Assembly: GCA_022559985.1 (NCBI GenBank) | Contig: JAFJTR010000002.1 | Location: 806,001-870,000, forward strand | DNA: 64,000 nt | Direction of reading: 5' to 3' | From: Parastagonospora avenae f. sp. tritici 18332-5 | Lineage: Eukaryota; Ascomycota; Dothideomycetes; Pleosporales; Phaeosphaeriaceae | In this document: in pieces, positions 33,812 through 45,946 of the stretch | How the letters are laid out: each line of letters starts with the position of its first letter | How positions within the stretch are numbered: the stretch's first letter is position 1 | Program-made: the position numbers and the translations under genes | Notes under the pieces: generated by a model | What the model was told of the DNA's origin: nothing | Seen by the model: only the letters and a program-made list of their open reading frames with translations | Databases searched by the model: none

Positions 33812-35415
33812 CTACCTCCGAACCTCCCAAACCAAATACGGCCCAATAACACACGCCGCCGTCCACACAATCATCGCACTCTCGACCGTCACCACATACG
33901 GCGCCTTCCACACACTCTCTTCTTTCAACCTACACCAAACCGCGTAAAACGCCACGCTGAAAAAGTGATAAACCAACACTAGCGGGTTTTTGATCAAACC
34001 CGAGAGTAGACCCGCAGGCTCGCTGATGTGTTTCCCGCCGAGCTGGAAGTACCTGAAGCAGCCGTTCTTCAGCGCTTCGACCTGCGGAGTGTTTGCTGCG
34101 AAGAGGGAATAAAGCGCCATGGCGAGGATGTTGATGACGCTGGAGCCGGACTTGCGCGCCCAGTGGAATTGCGACATGGCGTTGAGCACGGCAGAGGTGT
34201 CTTCGAGATTCGGCACGTTTGCGGGGGATAAGAGTGTGGATAGCGTGACGACGTCATTGAAGCCGACGGTCATGCCGCCGCCGGTGAGTGGGTGGCGCAT
34301 GTTCATTGCGTCGCCGAGGATAATCAAGCCTGGGGTTTTCTGCGTCTGTGGGGGCAGGAAGGAGTTGGGCATGGAGCGCAGTTTGCCGGCTTCGATGGCG
34401 CGGCGGAAGGAGGGTTGCACGCACTCGGGCAGGTTGGGCAGGGCGACGTTGAGCATGTGGTTCTTTACGCCGCCAGCTTTGACGCTGGCGCTGGGCAGGC
34501 CGTCGGGGATGTCGACGAGGATGCGGGTCTCGTGGGTGCCGATTTGGTAGATGAGGATCGGAGGTGCGTCGGTCAGGATCACGTGGCCGTGGTTGGGCAT
34601 GGGGAGTTCGGCGTCGATGAGCTCCAGGCCCCAGAATTTGCTGCGGACTTGGGGCTGCTGATTGATGTACTCCTTCCGAAACTTTGACGCATAGCCGTCT
34701 GCCACCAGCGTCACGGCGCCGAAGTAGTAGTCTTTGTTGCCTGCGGTCTGGCTCTCCACCCCCAGGACTTGATTGTTGTACTCGCTCTTGACAATGTCGG
34801 TGACGGTGGTCTCGACGACTGTGACATTGGGCGTGGCGCGGGCCTTTGCGCGCAGTTTGGAGATGAAGCGGCCATGGTGGAAGGAGCGGCCCTCTGGCGG
34901 CTTCGAGGGGTCTGATTCGACGAGGTTGTTGGGGTAGGCAATGCGGACGGGTTCGCGGTGGTACGAGACTTGGTAGCCGTAGCAGGGGATTGCATCGATG
35001 TCCTCGAGGCAGTCTGAGTTCATATTAGCCTCAATTGTGGTTATGAGATTAACGGAGTATACACACCCTTCATGCCCAGCTTCTCCAGCGCATTCACACC
35101 ACCGGGCTGCAGCAGCTCTCCCACGATCCTGTCCGGCTCCTTCAAGCTCCTCTCCAGCAGCAAGACGCTCCGGCCCTGCTTGCCAAAAGCCACCGCGGCC
35201 GCGCACCCGACAATGCCAGCCCCGACGATGACGACATCCGCCTCGTGGTGTTCTAACCGCCGCCTCTCCTGTGCGTCTGTGGTGTTGATCGTCTCCGAGT
35301 TGGAGGTGGGCACTGACGACGTCGACGTGCCGCGGTTACGCAAATGTGGAGGCCGGAGTTGTGACGACGTCGGCGGCATTTCCGCAATCTTCGTGCCAGA
35401 AAACATGGTGAGCAT
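33812..35415 (-). CDS. ERG1: Squalene epoxidase (squalene monooxygenase)
   Basis: Two exons (35415-35067, 35013-33812) encode 516 residues. An FAD-binding start VVIVGAGIVGCAAAVAFGKQ is followed by the GELLQPGG segment, then the characteristic GDAMNMRHPLTGGGMTVGF, and C-terminal hydrophobic helices (about 440-515) for ER attachment. It oxidises squalene to 2,3-oxidosqualene, an early ergosterol step and the target of allylamine drugs. The 53-nt intron falls between LGMK and DCLEDI. Length and motifs fit a complete enzyme. ATG 35415 is preferred; ATG 35406 is also possible. Confidence 0.96.
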
Positions 35416-36511
35416 GACGGGCAAGTGTGTGGTTGTGGTGGTGGTGTCTATTAAGTAGTAGTAGGTAGTAGTAGGTAGTAGAGGAATGCGAGATTGCGAG
35501 AGTGCGAGATTCAAAGCGATTAATTGAAGTGGGTGTAAAAGGCAATCACCTCCAACTTTGTTTCGTAGATCTTCCTCAAAGAGTAGATGTAAAACGTCAA
35601 AACAGGAGTTGGTTTGCTAGCTGCAGGGTCCGCAGCCTTGCGTTTCCCAAGTGGCGAACCCGCGATCTTAAATCGCCATGATGCGCCGCCCCAATCGCGT
35701 GGCGGTGAGCCTTTTCTGCCAGGGGTACGCCGCCCAATCACCCGCATCACCTGAGCATCATTTTATGCAGAAATCGCACGCTGGTCGAATGATGTTTACT
35801 GCTGCGTGGAAAATTTAGGGCCTGTTCGGTGCACCAGTTTTGAAACTCCGTTTTGGTAACGACATTTTTATGTTTGGTATTGCGCGCCGAGGTGACGAGT
35901 GTGCAGAAGGTTCTTGACCGTGTGCGTGATGCAGCGCATATCATGTCGCTCTTGTACGCAATCAACGTAGCTGCGACTATCACGAATCTTCCGCGGAACA
36001 CATAACTCGTAATGCGCTCATCTCTCATGCAGAAGTCTTCGATGCGCTCGTCTTTCATTCAAAACTCTTCGATTTGTTTGATAGGATATCCTGCTCTCGT
36101 GAGCCATTTTCCTGCCCTTCATCCCCCCACCACCAAGTATGTATACTAGAAATTAGAAAATAAGTATATGTAACAGTACAAGTAAGCGACAGTAAATAAT
36201 AAAAAAAGGGAGAATCATCGTCATCCCATCGTAGAAGGTTTCCCAGCCGCATTCATCGTAGCATTTTCCTGCGCGCGTCCGAAAAGAGAAGTGTGTGCCT
36301 CCATGCGAAAGAAAAAACCCGCCCAATCGGTCCAGAAAAGAGAAACTTTGCCGAGACGAAATCGTGTTGATCCGCCACCAAAATCGGCACGCGGGAGATC
36401 GCTCCTCCCATCCCATCCCATCCCATCCCATTCCATCCCACGTCAGCGTGCATCTCAGCCACCACCCCACCCAAATCTAACATCTGCACTCCGCGGTAGA
36501 CGATTTGTTTC
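35416..36511. promoter_or_regulatory. ERG1 upstream region with repeats
   Basis: About 1.1 kb. A TAG/TAGG microsatellite (about 35452-35481) lies in the likely 5' leader. Three ATCACC sequences occur at 35545-35550, 35737-35742 and 35746-35751, resembling halves of SREBP-type sterol sites. A CATCC pentanucleotide repeat is at about 36411-36440. No coding frame is supported here. Confidence 0.4.
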
Positions 36512-38122
36512 TTAGAACGCCGCACCAGGTTTCGCCTGCCCCATTGCCTTGCCAAACATCGGGCTCGCAAGCGGCGTCTCGACCTCCACAATCGTGCTAT
36601 GCCTGCCCACAATGCGCTTCGCATCCACCGATTGAATCGGCTGCATCTGCGAGTTACGATAGTACGCGTCGTAGAACTCGCTGAGTCGTTGCTCTTGTCC
36701 GTTAGGCGCGATGCTGAGGCGTGATGCGTCTTGCGCATTGGGCGCGAGGCTGAGGCGCGAGTCTGGTTTGTAGGAAGGTGCGGAGAGGGGTTGGCTGGGT
36801 CTTCGGTCGCCGTCGTTCATCGCTACCGAAGTGCTCCTTGAATCATCGCTCGAGGAGAAATTGTACGTGTCGTTGGAAGCGGCCGACGTCGAGCGGTCTG
36901 CTTGTTTCTGGTATGCCTGGTATGCGTCGAAGGTGCTCAGTCGCGTCTGGCTGTACAGACTGGCACTGCTATCACGCGTATGAGTCGGTGCTAGTGATGT
37001 TGGCTGTGCGGTCGGTGCTTGTGTAACCTTAGAAGCTTGGGAAGAAAAGTCAGGATATGGTTCCATCATAGGTAGTTCATTAAATGCTAAAAAATACACA
37101 AACGCACCAGGGAAAGTTTCTACCTACTCGGGTGCTCTACCCTTCCGCGGGGTTGATACGACTCTGGTGATGGGGAACGCGACTCTTTGCGCATTGCAGT
37201 CGATGGTAGCGTCGGGAGTCGGGATGCTGGCGGGGCGCCAGGGTGGGGAGGGGTAGGTGATTGGAGAGGCGAGTTGTAGTACGAGGCCGCCTGAGAGCGA
37301 GCAGTGTCTTGAGCATCGTGGTATGTGACTTGGAGGGCTTCGGGCATTGGGATAATGGGAGCTGGTGCGTAGGATTGGGGGTGAAAGTCGGCGGTACGGG
37401 GAGAAGGGCTACGGGGTGTGTTGATGCCATCGCTATCGCCATCATCAGATCCACCGAAAGTAGGAGATGGCTGGCGACTGTGACCGGGTGAAGGAGGGAC
37501 TTGTAGAGACATGTCGACTGCTCCATGCCTGCCAGTCAACTCAGCTTCGGATGGTCGTAGTTTCGAGGTCGGAGGTGAGTTGCGTCGGGAGTCGTTCTGG
37601 CCGCCCAAGTGCAAGCTCATTACACTGGTGTTGGCAGAATGTCCTTTCATCAATGGCGAGTTCACGCTTCCTCCTACAAGAGTGCTAGTGCTCATGGTGC
37701 GCTGGCCAACAACGGATCCGGCCCTCGAAGTGGGGCGTGATTGAGCAACACCGGCATAGAATCCTGCCTCGATGGCGCGAATACCGAAGAGATCTCCTTC
37801 ATCTTTCTCGCGTTGGTTGAGAGTGAGTTCCACAGTGTCTTCTTTTGGCCCAGCCTCTAGCTCCTCCTTCTTCACAATCTGCTTTAATCTACCAAATTTG
37901 TAAGTTAAAAGTACTTGGACGAAGAACATTGATACTGACTTTCTGCGATCGAAGAAGACCTTGATCAGACCGGCTACAAAAACCAGTACGAGCAGTCCAC
38001 AAAATACAACACTGAGTTCATTAGCTTGACGCCGAGTGACTCTGTTGGAGCCCTTACATGTACTTGTATGCCAGCTGTAGGCTTCCGAACCAGTTGCTTG
38101 AATCTGCTTGAGAAGTAGACAT
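36512..38122 (-). CDS. Single-pass membrane protein with long Ser/Pro-rich tail
   Basis: Four exons (38122-38058, 38011-37940, 37888-37128, 37035-36512) encode about 473 residues. The short head MSTSQADSSNWFGSLQLAYK precedes one membrane helix (IVVFCGLLVLVFVAGLIKVFF, about 22-42), then DRRKLKQIVKKEELE and a long low-complexity tail with many SPSP and RSPS-type motifs, likely phosphorylated. A repeated pattern RLSLAPNAQDASRLSIAPNG is seen near residue 370. The last intron's acceptor was chosen at 37036 because a CTGAC branch site precedes it; another at about 37085 also keeps the frame. The family is unknown to me. Confidence 0.7.
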
Positions 38123-40440
38123 CGTAAGGGCAAACTGAAGTGAGCCAGCTCAAATTAAATGTAATGTTCCTTCAACGTCGTGATCCGTTGGTGTCGGTAT
38201 GTGTACACGGGTAGACTGCAGGGCAGTTGGCGTCCTGTCGATCGAATATAGCAAACTGTAAACAGTTCCAAAAAGTTCTCTGATGATCCGAGAAGGTGAT
38301 AGTGGGTAGTCCTGGTTGGGAAAGTCGTAAATAGGCAAAAATGATTGGAACACGGGGTCGCAATGTAGATGGAGCAAAGCAATATGCTGATGCTAACGAG
38401 AGGACGTGTGAAATATCACACTGCAAGTGAGGACTGTAAAGCGCAACCACCTGGAACAAGGAGTGAGATTTCGGTGCGAGGAGCAAGAGGTAAAAGGCCT
38501 TGCTTCTAGCTGGCGCGCTCTGCCTGCTCGAGTCTGGCGCCATGCCTATACTCGGCACGTTTACTCTGGATCTAAAAGCGGATGACGGGCTGGATCACGC
38601 TGCTAGGATCCGTAGCGAGGCCAGAGTCCAATGGACGCACGGCATGCTTTGCACGGTGCTCGAAAAGGAAGACTATTTGGGATGCTTTAGCTCATCTAGT
38701 AATGGCCCCGTTTGAAAGCGTGGATCCCGACCTACCCATGAGAGCGAGCCCTGCTCCTGCGTCGGTGCTGGAAGAATGTGGAAAGTCTATGTTTCGTTTC
38801 AGAGTTCGCAGGCCGGCACCTGTTCTGTTGCTCTGAGATCTGCTGCTGTATGTAAGACTCGCAACGCTCAAGCTGCCGATCAAAGACAATCGTGCTCTCG
38901 ACCAGCAAGCACATGCCCTTGCTCCAGCAGGACGGAACAATTGCCACTACCTCCAAAACTGTCTGATGCCATGTTGATGCTGATCAGGCGTGATTCGCTC
39001 TTCGTCCCGTCCTACCCCTGAACCTGGGCGGGGACGCCCAGAGGAACAGGAAAGGCGTTAGACCACACAGATCCGGCAGTCCACTATTGGAAGCTTGGCA
39101 GGGGAAAATATCAGGCGCGTAGCCCGAGCAGGTAATGCCAAGAGTGCCAGTTGGATCCAGCGCAGCGCTTCTTTTAGCCCGATAGATCTGGCACGGGGAT
39201 GATGGTTCATTTTTCGCCTGCGCAAGCCACACGTCCCGAGAGCGACCCACCCGCCCATCCCTGTGGCTTCCCTGCAGCTGGACAATAACGATGAATTCGA
39301 ATTTGCAAATCCTTGATGGCATCTTGTTTGTTAGTTGCGAGTGTCAAGAAGTCGATATTGAGTTGGTGAAGGTGACATGGTTTTCGCGTGCGCCGCCACG
39401 CGCATGCATCGATGGATCTATTGGCAACGTCTGACAGGCATGGCAAGTGTTTCACCACGTTGGAACCGGCAGAACTCCGTCAAGACGAAACTGCAGACGT
39501 TCGCTTAAGAGCGAGCGAATTCGACCGTGTTCTCGTATTGAAGCACCGTGCAGCAATCACACCTGGTCGGGCGGATGAGCGGCTAGACCCTGTGCTGGGC
39601 GACGGTCGTCAGGTCGCGACAGCGCGGACTCATAAACAGAGTGACAGAGCTCCTCATCTCCATCGCACAGTGTACTGTACTTTCGTGACTACTGAAAAAG
39701 CATCCAACAGCTGCTCTCCTGAGCTGATGGTCTATCCCTTTCTTCGTAACAGAATGGCTTGAGCCTAGATCCTGCTTGAGAGGACCGCCCGTACGGCGTA
39801 CCGTTGCGCATTCGACTCAGCAACTCTCTGGCGGTGGGAATGTCTCCGCTTGTCACGACTCCATCGTCATGCGCGGACCGGCGTGCGCCGAGTCATAGCC
39901 ACAACGCCTCAGGCTCGGTGGCGGTCGCTACTCATGCGGAAAGGAGGTGCCGGTATACAATCGAAATTGCAATTGTCCAAAACGTCGTCTTCGCCATGTT
40001 TGCGGAGACCGATTAGGTTTCCGCACGGGATATTATGACTATCGATTGTGAGCTTCGACCCGAGAGACCGTGAAGATGGCGGGAAAGGGTGACGATCCCG
40101 TGCGCCACGGAACTGATGACCATCACAGCGTAGATTGTTCGCATGAAGTTAAGTTCCGAGCGTCGATCTTGCCTGTCTGATTTGTAGCCAGTTGAATCGT
40201 TCCACGACTACCGGTATGTTTTTGCTGTTAACTATTGCTTTGCTTAATGACTTTATAATTCGGTGTTAGGGTTTTATGTCGCACTTGGGCCGGAAAAGGT
40301 GTACACATATTCGTACAGAAGAACAGTGGACTTGGAATGAAGCAAGCTTCGCGGTTAGCTCGTGCCTGACGGCGCTTGGTGTAGTTTGGAGGCAGCTGAG
40401 CTCGCTTCAAACAATAATTCTTAGCTCCTAGTCCAACGCG
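38123..40440. other. Long stretch without a supportable gene
   Basis: 2.3 kb between a leftward and a rightward gene. Open frames are short, overlap on both strands and show no domains, signal peptides or splice logic. Confidence 0.5.
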
Positions 40441-41862
40441 ATGAAGAAGGGGCGCCCATCACTCGCGCAGAGGATGGCCGCATCGGCACAACTGCGGCTG
40501 GCATCTAAGTGGGTAAGCGATGGTGAGAGGGGCAGTCGTTATAGAGGTGAGGGGCTTGGCGCGATGTCACGATCTTTGTCGTCATCAGTCTTTCTCCCCC
40601 CACCTTCGACCGCCAAACATTCTCCCTGCATCAGTCGCAATCCGCAATCTGCTACTCTACAGTGCATCGTAGAGTCAACATGGGTACCTCTGGTAATTTG
40701 TCTAGCAAATCCAAGGTTCTCAGGACCGAGCGATTGGTCAGTTGTCGGCCGGCTTGCGGGTGGCAAGTGGGGCTAACCCGTTCTAGGACACTGCAGATGC
40801 CAAATGGATGACTATGAAGAAGTACGTAAGCGGCTGATGCTCTCCGCTGCCCAGACTTACCTAGGTACACCTCTGTTTCTGCTTGGAACACATGACTAAT
40901 CGCAGGCAGAATCACGTACACCGACCCCGAAGGAGTCGAGCGCACGTGGGAGACGGCAGAGCGCCTCACCCGTCCCAAGGGGAGTGAAATCGATGCTGTC
41001 GGCGTTGCAGCGATTCTTCACGATCCTGCAAAGCCCAACGATGAACCGCGCATCCTGCTCCAGAAGCAATGGCGAGCTCCCGTTGATCAGACTGTCATCG
41101 AGGTCCCCGCTGGCTTGATGGACTCAGGCGAGACACCAGAAGCGTGTGCTCTACGCGAGCTAAAAGAAGAGACTGGATATGTGGGCGAGGTGGTGAAGGA
41201 CAAGTCATTCGACGTTGGTCCTGTGATGTTCAATGGTGAGTTTGCTTGCTGATGTTTCCTTGCAGTTTTCTCTGCTCCACACGATTGTCATGACAGTCCT
41301 CTACGTTTTGTATGGCCTTGTCCATTATCGCCTGTACGCATCTGTACAGCATTGCCTACGTGGCATGCCAAAGCTCCGGGCGATGGAGAGTAGCACTGTT
41401 CTTCCCACCTCACAGAATGAGTGTATCCCTTACTGGTTGTCCGGTGTACACTACTCGAATGGCACTATCAACAGTCTAGAGTCTTGTAAAAAAGCAACTC
41501 GATATCTTCTTACTGTCCTAGTCATTGCGACGATTTCGAACCTCATCACGATCTTTCGGCGGCTAGTTGAACGGTCGATAAAGACAGCCCTCTCCCGTGC
41601 ACATCGTTAACTTCAAACAGACCCAGGGTTCTGCAACACAAATCTGCGAATGATACACGTCACGGTTGATCTCTCGCTCTCGGAGAACCAAAATCCCAAG
41701 CCGGAGCTTGAAGACAGCGAGTTCATCGAGACTTTCCACGTACCATTGAATGACCTTTGGGTTGTGTGCATGAAGTTTGAAAAGGAAGGTTATGCCATCG
41801 ACGCAAGAGTTGGCAGTCTGGCTGAAGGCATAGAATATGCTAAGCGCTGGAAACTGTCATGA
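40441..41862 (+). CDS. Nudix hydrolase, ADP-sugar pyrophosphatase (YSA1-like)
   Basis: Four exons (40441-40512, 40787-40821, 40910-41235, 41621-41862) encode 224 residues. The 23-residue Nudix box (G-x5-E-x7-REL-x-EE-x-G) spans GLMDSGETPEACALREL and EETGY, with all metal-binding Glu present. The upstream segments KKITYTDPEGVERTWE and RPKGSEIDAVG fit ADP-ribose pyrophosphatases of the YSA1 type, which hydrolyse ADP-ribose to AMP and ribose phosphate. Two introns are unusually long (274 and 385 nt). The third contains an open frame of its own. The first exon, with a basic head, may be a targeting peptide; if it is not used, translation could start within exon 2. Confidence 0.85.
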
Positions 41863-42449
41863 AAGGACTGTATGAGTTTAAATGCGACGACAGGCAGGTA
41901 TTCCTTGTCTCTCCCTAAATAGATTTCGATTCCCACACCTGATGCGCACTTCTGTGCCCCAATTTTGAGATCCGTCTATACCTCAAGCAACAATTACACG
42001 GCCGTCAGAAGATGCGCTACGATCGGAGCGTGTTCTAGACGTTCCAGGATATTCCCATGCGTTCCCATCGCCTTCTGCGACTTTTAGCAACCTGACTCGC
42101 GGAGCCCCACAAGAATACACGGATTTACTACTCTTTGTGATTTCGGCTTCAGCTCTTACGCCTCCAGTTATGGTTCTATGGGCCGCGTATTTCGATCAGC
42201 TGCAGCCTTACCAGTCGCATGTCTACGTCCAGCATGGTCTTGCGCATCAATGCTTGTAGAATTTATGAAGAATGACTGGGACCAAACCTTCGACCAACCT
42301 CACACCCTTGTCATGGTTCTACACAGTCGAACGGGAAGTGTTTGAACCATAGCTATTTCCATAGTCTTTGCGAGGATACATAGCTGCGGCCATGTCCTCT
42401 TTTTCGATCCCTCAGTCTGCCTCTATATTTGCGCTGGTACGCCCTAGGC
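41863..42449. other. Intergenic, no supportable gene
   Basis: About 590 bp between the Nudix gene and the broken receptor-like gene. It probably contains a 3' flank and a former promoter. Confidence 0.5.
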
Positions 42450-43392
42450 ATGTCCTCACATCTCACTACCGCTCAAGGTCTCGCGAACCAGCCGGAATGT
42501 GTCGCTGTTGCTGCAGCACTGACTTCGTTGTCAGGTAAACATTAATCTTCCATATCAGTCTACTAGGCTCACACTCCTGCAGGTATCATTGTTACACTCC
42601 GGACGTTCACTGGTGCTTTTATCGTGCGAAACTTTGGTCATGATGACTACGCTATGCTAGTAGCTCTGGTATGTCGATTATCGCAGCACCAGCGAGACTA
42701 GCTTACACAAGCAGGTGTTGATCATCGGATACTTTGTTGCCATTATCGTGCTGAAAGACAATGGCCTCGGCTTGAGTGGCGAAGTGCTTTCGCCAACGCA
42801 GATGAGGAACCAAGTGCAGACCACACTTGCCATACAGGTCATTTACTACCTCGTCATAAACATCATCAAGATATCTGTACTGTTCTTCTACCTTCGCATC
42901 GGTACGTCTATTGCCCATCTTGGCGAAGCCAGACTAATGACCTAGTCAGCTGCGCGAAAGCGACTAGAACTGCTCAGCAAAGGCACCATTGGCTTCTTAG
43001 CAGCATTCTCTTCCATCTGCATCATCTGCACCCTTCTGCAATGTATCCCGCTACACAAATTCTGGGACTTGACCGGTACTGTACCAGGAATGTGTAGTAT
43101 CGACGCCACCGCGCTTTTCTACGGTGAGAAGTACCACTACCCAGAACCCGCATCATGCTGACACCACACAGCAACAAGCTCAATCAACATCGCAATCGAC
43201 ATCTGGATCCTCGTGCTTCCCATCTCCACCCTACTTAAATTCCAACGCCCCACACGCGAAAAAGCAGCTCTAGTCGGCATATTCAGTCTCGGCGTCTTCA
43301 GCACCATCGCATCCATCGTGCGTCTCCACGCAATACGCATTTACACCGAATCCTGCGACCCATTCTTCGATAGCGTGCCTATCAATCTATAG
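42450..43392 (+). pseudogene. PTH11-like / fungal rhodopsin-type membrane receptor, truncated by TAG
   Basis: Five exons (42450-42534, 42583-42668, 42715-42901, 42950-43123, 43172-43392) join in frame to give 250 residues with six hydrophobic helices. Family marks include NFGHDDYAML, GLGLSGEVLSPTQ, a helix with NIIKISVLFFYLRI, and IDIWILVLPI followed by basic KFQRPTREKAALVG. The frame is cut by TAG 43390-43392 right after FDSVPINL, where relatives have Trp; the next codons (SMVKVNVGILCASIPCLKRY) clearly encode the missing last helix. Beyond 43460 the C-terminal tail appears to continue in another frame. These proteins are thought to sense surface or soluble cues. This copy is probably inactive. 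Confidence 0.75.
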
Positions 43393-45946
43393 AGCATGGT
43401 TAAAGTCAACGTGGGCATTCTATGCGCTTCGATCCCATGCTTAAAGCGCTATTTTCCTCGAGCCAGCGACATAGGAGCAAGAACGGAGCCGGGTATCAAT
43501 ATCACAGTCGGGCGAAGAGTGGGGTGCAGGATGACACTGCGGCGAGCGAGTCTGTCAGACTGCATGATGTGCAGCATGCACCAACGTCGCATACCTAAAG
43601 TTGGTGTGATGATGTATGGATCAACTCCGGACGTTCCTTCAAATTGCAAATCCCAGGCAAGTTCGCAACAAGCAATGATCGCCACCCGGTTTCCAGAACT
43701 GGTCGAGAAGATTCGGCCGATACGTGACCGAAACGGACAACACACTCGCCCAAAGTTTGAAGTTGTGTGGGTCGGGATGTGGATGTGTGCATTTAACGGT
43801 CAGACATGGGTGGTGGTTGAGGCTAAGCTGCAATCGGGCCGTTCCCCGCATTGCGCAATCACAGGGGTGTCGGCTGCGTCGTGTTGTTTGTTTACCTATA
43901 TGAATGGACGGACGGATTGTTTTTTAATTTGTGGTACCAGAGAGATTCGCTAACATCCGAGGTGGAGAATCGTTTTCCGGGACTGAGTTGAAGGATTCAT
44001 GCATGCAAATTAAATGTTGTACGACGATGATGGTTCAATGTCGGTTATAGAAGATGCATATGCATGAGGGCCGAAGGGGTGCGTGATTGTCAACGGTCGC
44101 TTACAGGATGACGTGCAGATCGGGTGTAAGGTGAGTGGTGGATCGGCAAGCGTACGGAGGAGATGGCAAGAAAGAGGTGGGATGCGCGTGTGTTCGGAGG
44201 GAACAGGAGGGAAAACAGGGTGTCGAGAGATGGCACTCATCGGGGTATATGCTACGCTGCTGACTGCGACCACAGAGGCTGTGATTTGGCTCATGGGGAA
44301 CTCGCCGGTAGACTGAAAATCCATTTGTCGGCATCAAGGTATAAATTCCGTCACATCGCCCAATTACAGGTTCTGCGTTGATTTCGAACATGCTCGGAAA
44401 ACTCAGAAAACCCCTGTTTCAGAGGCTCCATGTCTGTCTTTGGTCCGAAAAGGGAGAATGACGAGCTCATGAGGTCATGGAACCGAGCATTTTTGAAAAT
44501 GATTGCCTGGTTTTCATATGTTCCAGAATATTGGTGCTAAAATGCAAGGCATGTGATTTCATGAGGTTTGTGAAGTGATTCAAAGTACTAGGCTCCAAGT
44601 CTATGTACTTTGACCACCGAATCCGTCAAATTGCGAACTTCGAAGCAGTATGACACAGTCGTTACACAGCAGAATTCCTTCCATACCTTCCCTTAAGGGA
44701 CTTGTTGCAAAACGAGATTGAAAAGAACGAAGAGTGATTTCGAAGGAATCTTGGCGAACCAAAGATCGTGACATGCGGCCGTATGAGCTGAATGTGTCGC
44801 TTCAACAATCATGAGGTCGATTAGCATTGACCTCCGTAAGTCAATTTAAATCGACCTTCTCTTCTGTTTCTTCTTTCTCACCATAATTGAGTTCCTGGTC
44901 TCCAAGAGAGATCGCTTAACGAGTATATGATCTGCTGCAGCCAAATTGGATGGATATTCCTGGTATGTGTGGCTTGTGCTGTCTTTTGCCATTGGAATAC
45001 GAAACGCGACTACAGAATTGTATGAGGAAGGACCGCAAATTGGCAATGGCACGAGAGGCGATAAGCGTTGTCACGCAATGTCCGAAAGATGTTTTGTTTT
45101 TGTTAGTAGCACTTCGTCTGCAGCGCGATAGTTGCAGTAAGTGGGTGTACAATATTGTACGATGGGGTTGATCAAGTTACGAATGTATATTGTTGCAGAT
45201 TGATGGTGTTCTATCTATCGTACGAACGCGTTCATATACAGTTCTGCCGCGCACAGGCCTGCAGGCCTATGCATCAGCAGCTCACGTGATAATGAGGATT
45301 GCTATGTACGGACAGTTTTCGAATATCGCTTACATCGACCAAAGAACGAAATTACTTCAATATCCCCATACATGTAGGAAGCTTTTCCTGTCCGAGTTGT
45401 AAACTTCCGCGGTCGATACCGTAGTCACTCATGACTCCATTCTTGTTGTGAGGAATTCCAAAACGGTCAAAGGTTACCATACATGTTCCCTTCAGCCAAA
45501 TGTGGGAAGAATATGTGCTGTGTCTTCCGGTCCATAACACTTATATTGACTATTTTCAAAATGTTTCAAAAGTGCGACTTAATGCAGTTCATGTCTCTTC
45601 CTTGTCCTATATCAGCTGCCACGTTCTTCCGAGGATGTGTGCAGCATGTTCTATCTATGGGTGGCAAGCTCAGCAACAACTTCGACCATACAATTTGCAT
45701 GATCAAAGTGCGCAGGAGGTGCGGCATACCATGCCCACTGGGTTGCCTTCACGGGTCAAAATGGACGATCTTAAAAGAGCACTTCTGCGCTCTCTGGCAT
45801 TGAGTCGTTGGTACGATATACTCCTCAAGTTCCAAGCTCGAATTGTAGTGCTCCATAGCATACAGCAAGATCACTTTGCATCCTCTCCAATTGCTCACCA
45901 TAGCCACATGTCATTGCCGCTCTCCATCTGGATCAAAGACCCGCCA
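43393..45946. other. Long stretch without a supportable gene
   Basis: The first about 200 bp still carries the receptor gene's former 3' end. The rest has short open frames on both strands without domains. Confidence 0.5.

Noticed and set aside
34119..34687. Plus-strand frames of 131-143 codons inside ERG1
   Set aside because: They are antisense shadows of the conserved squalene epoxidase coding sequence.
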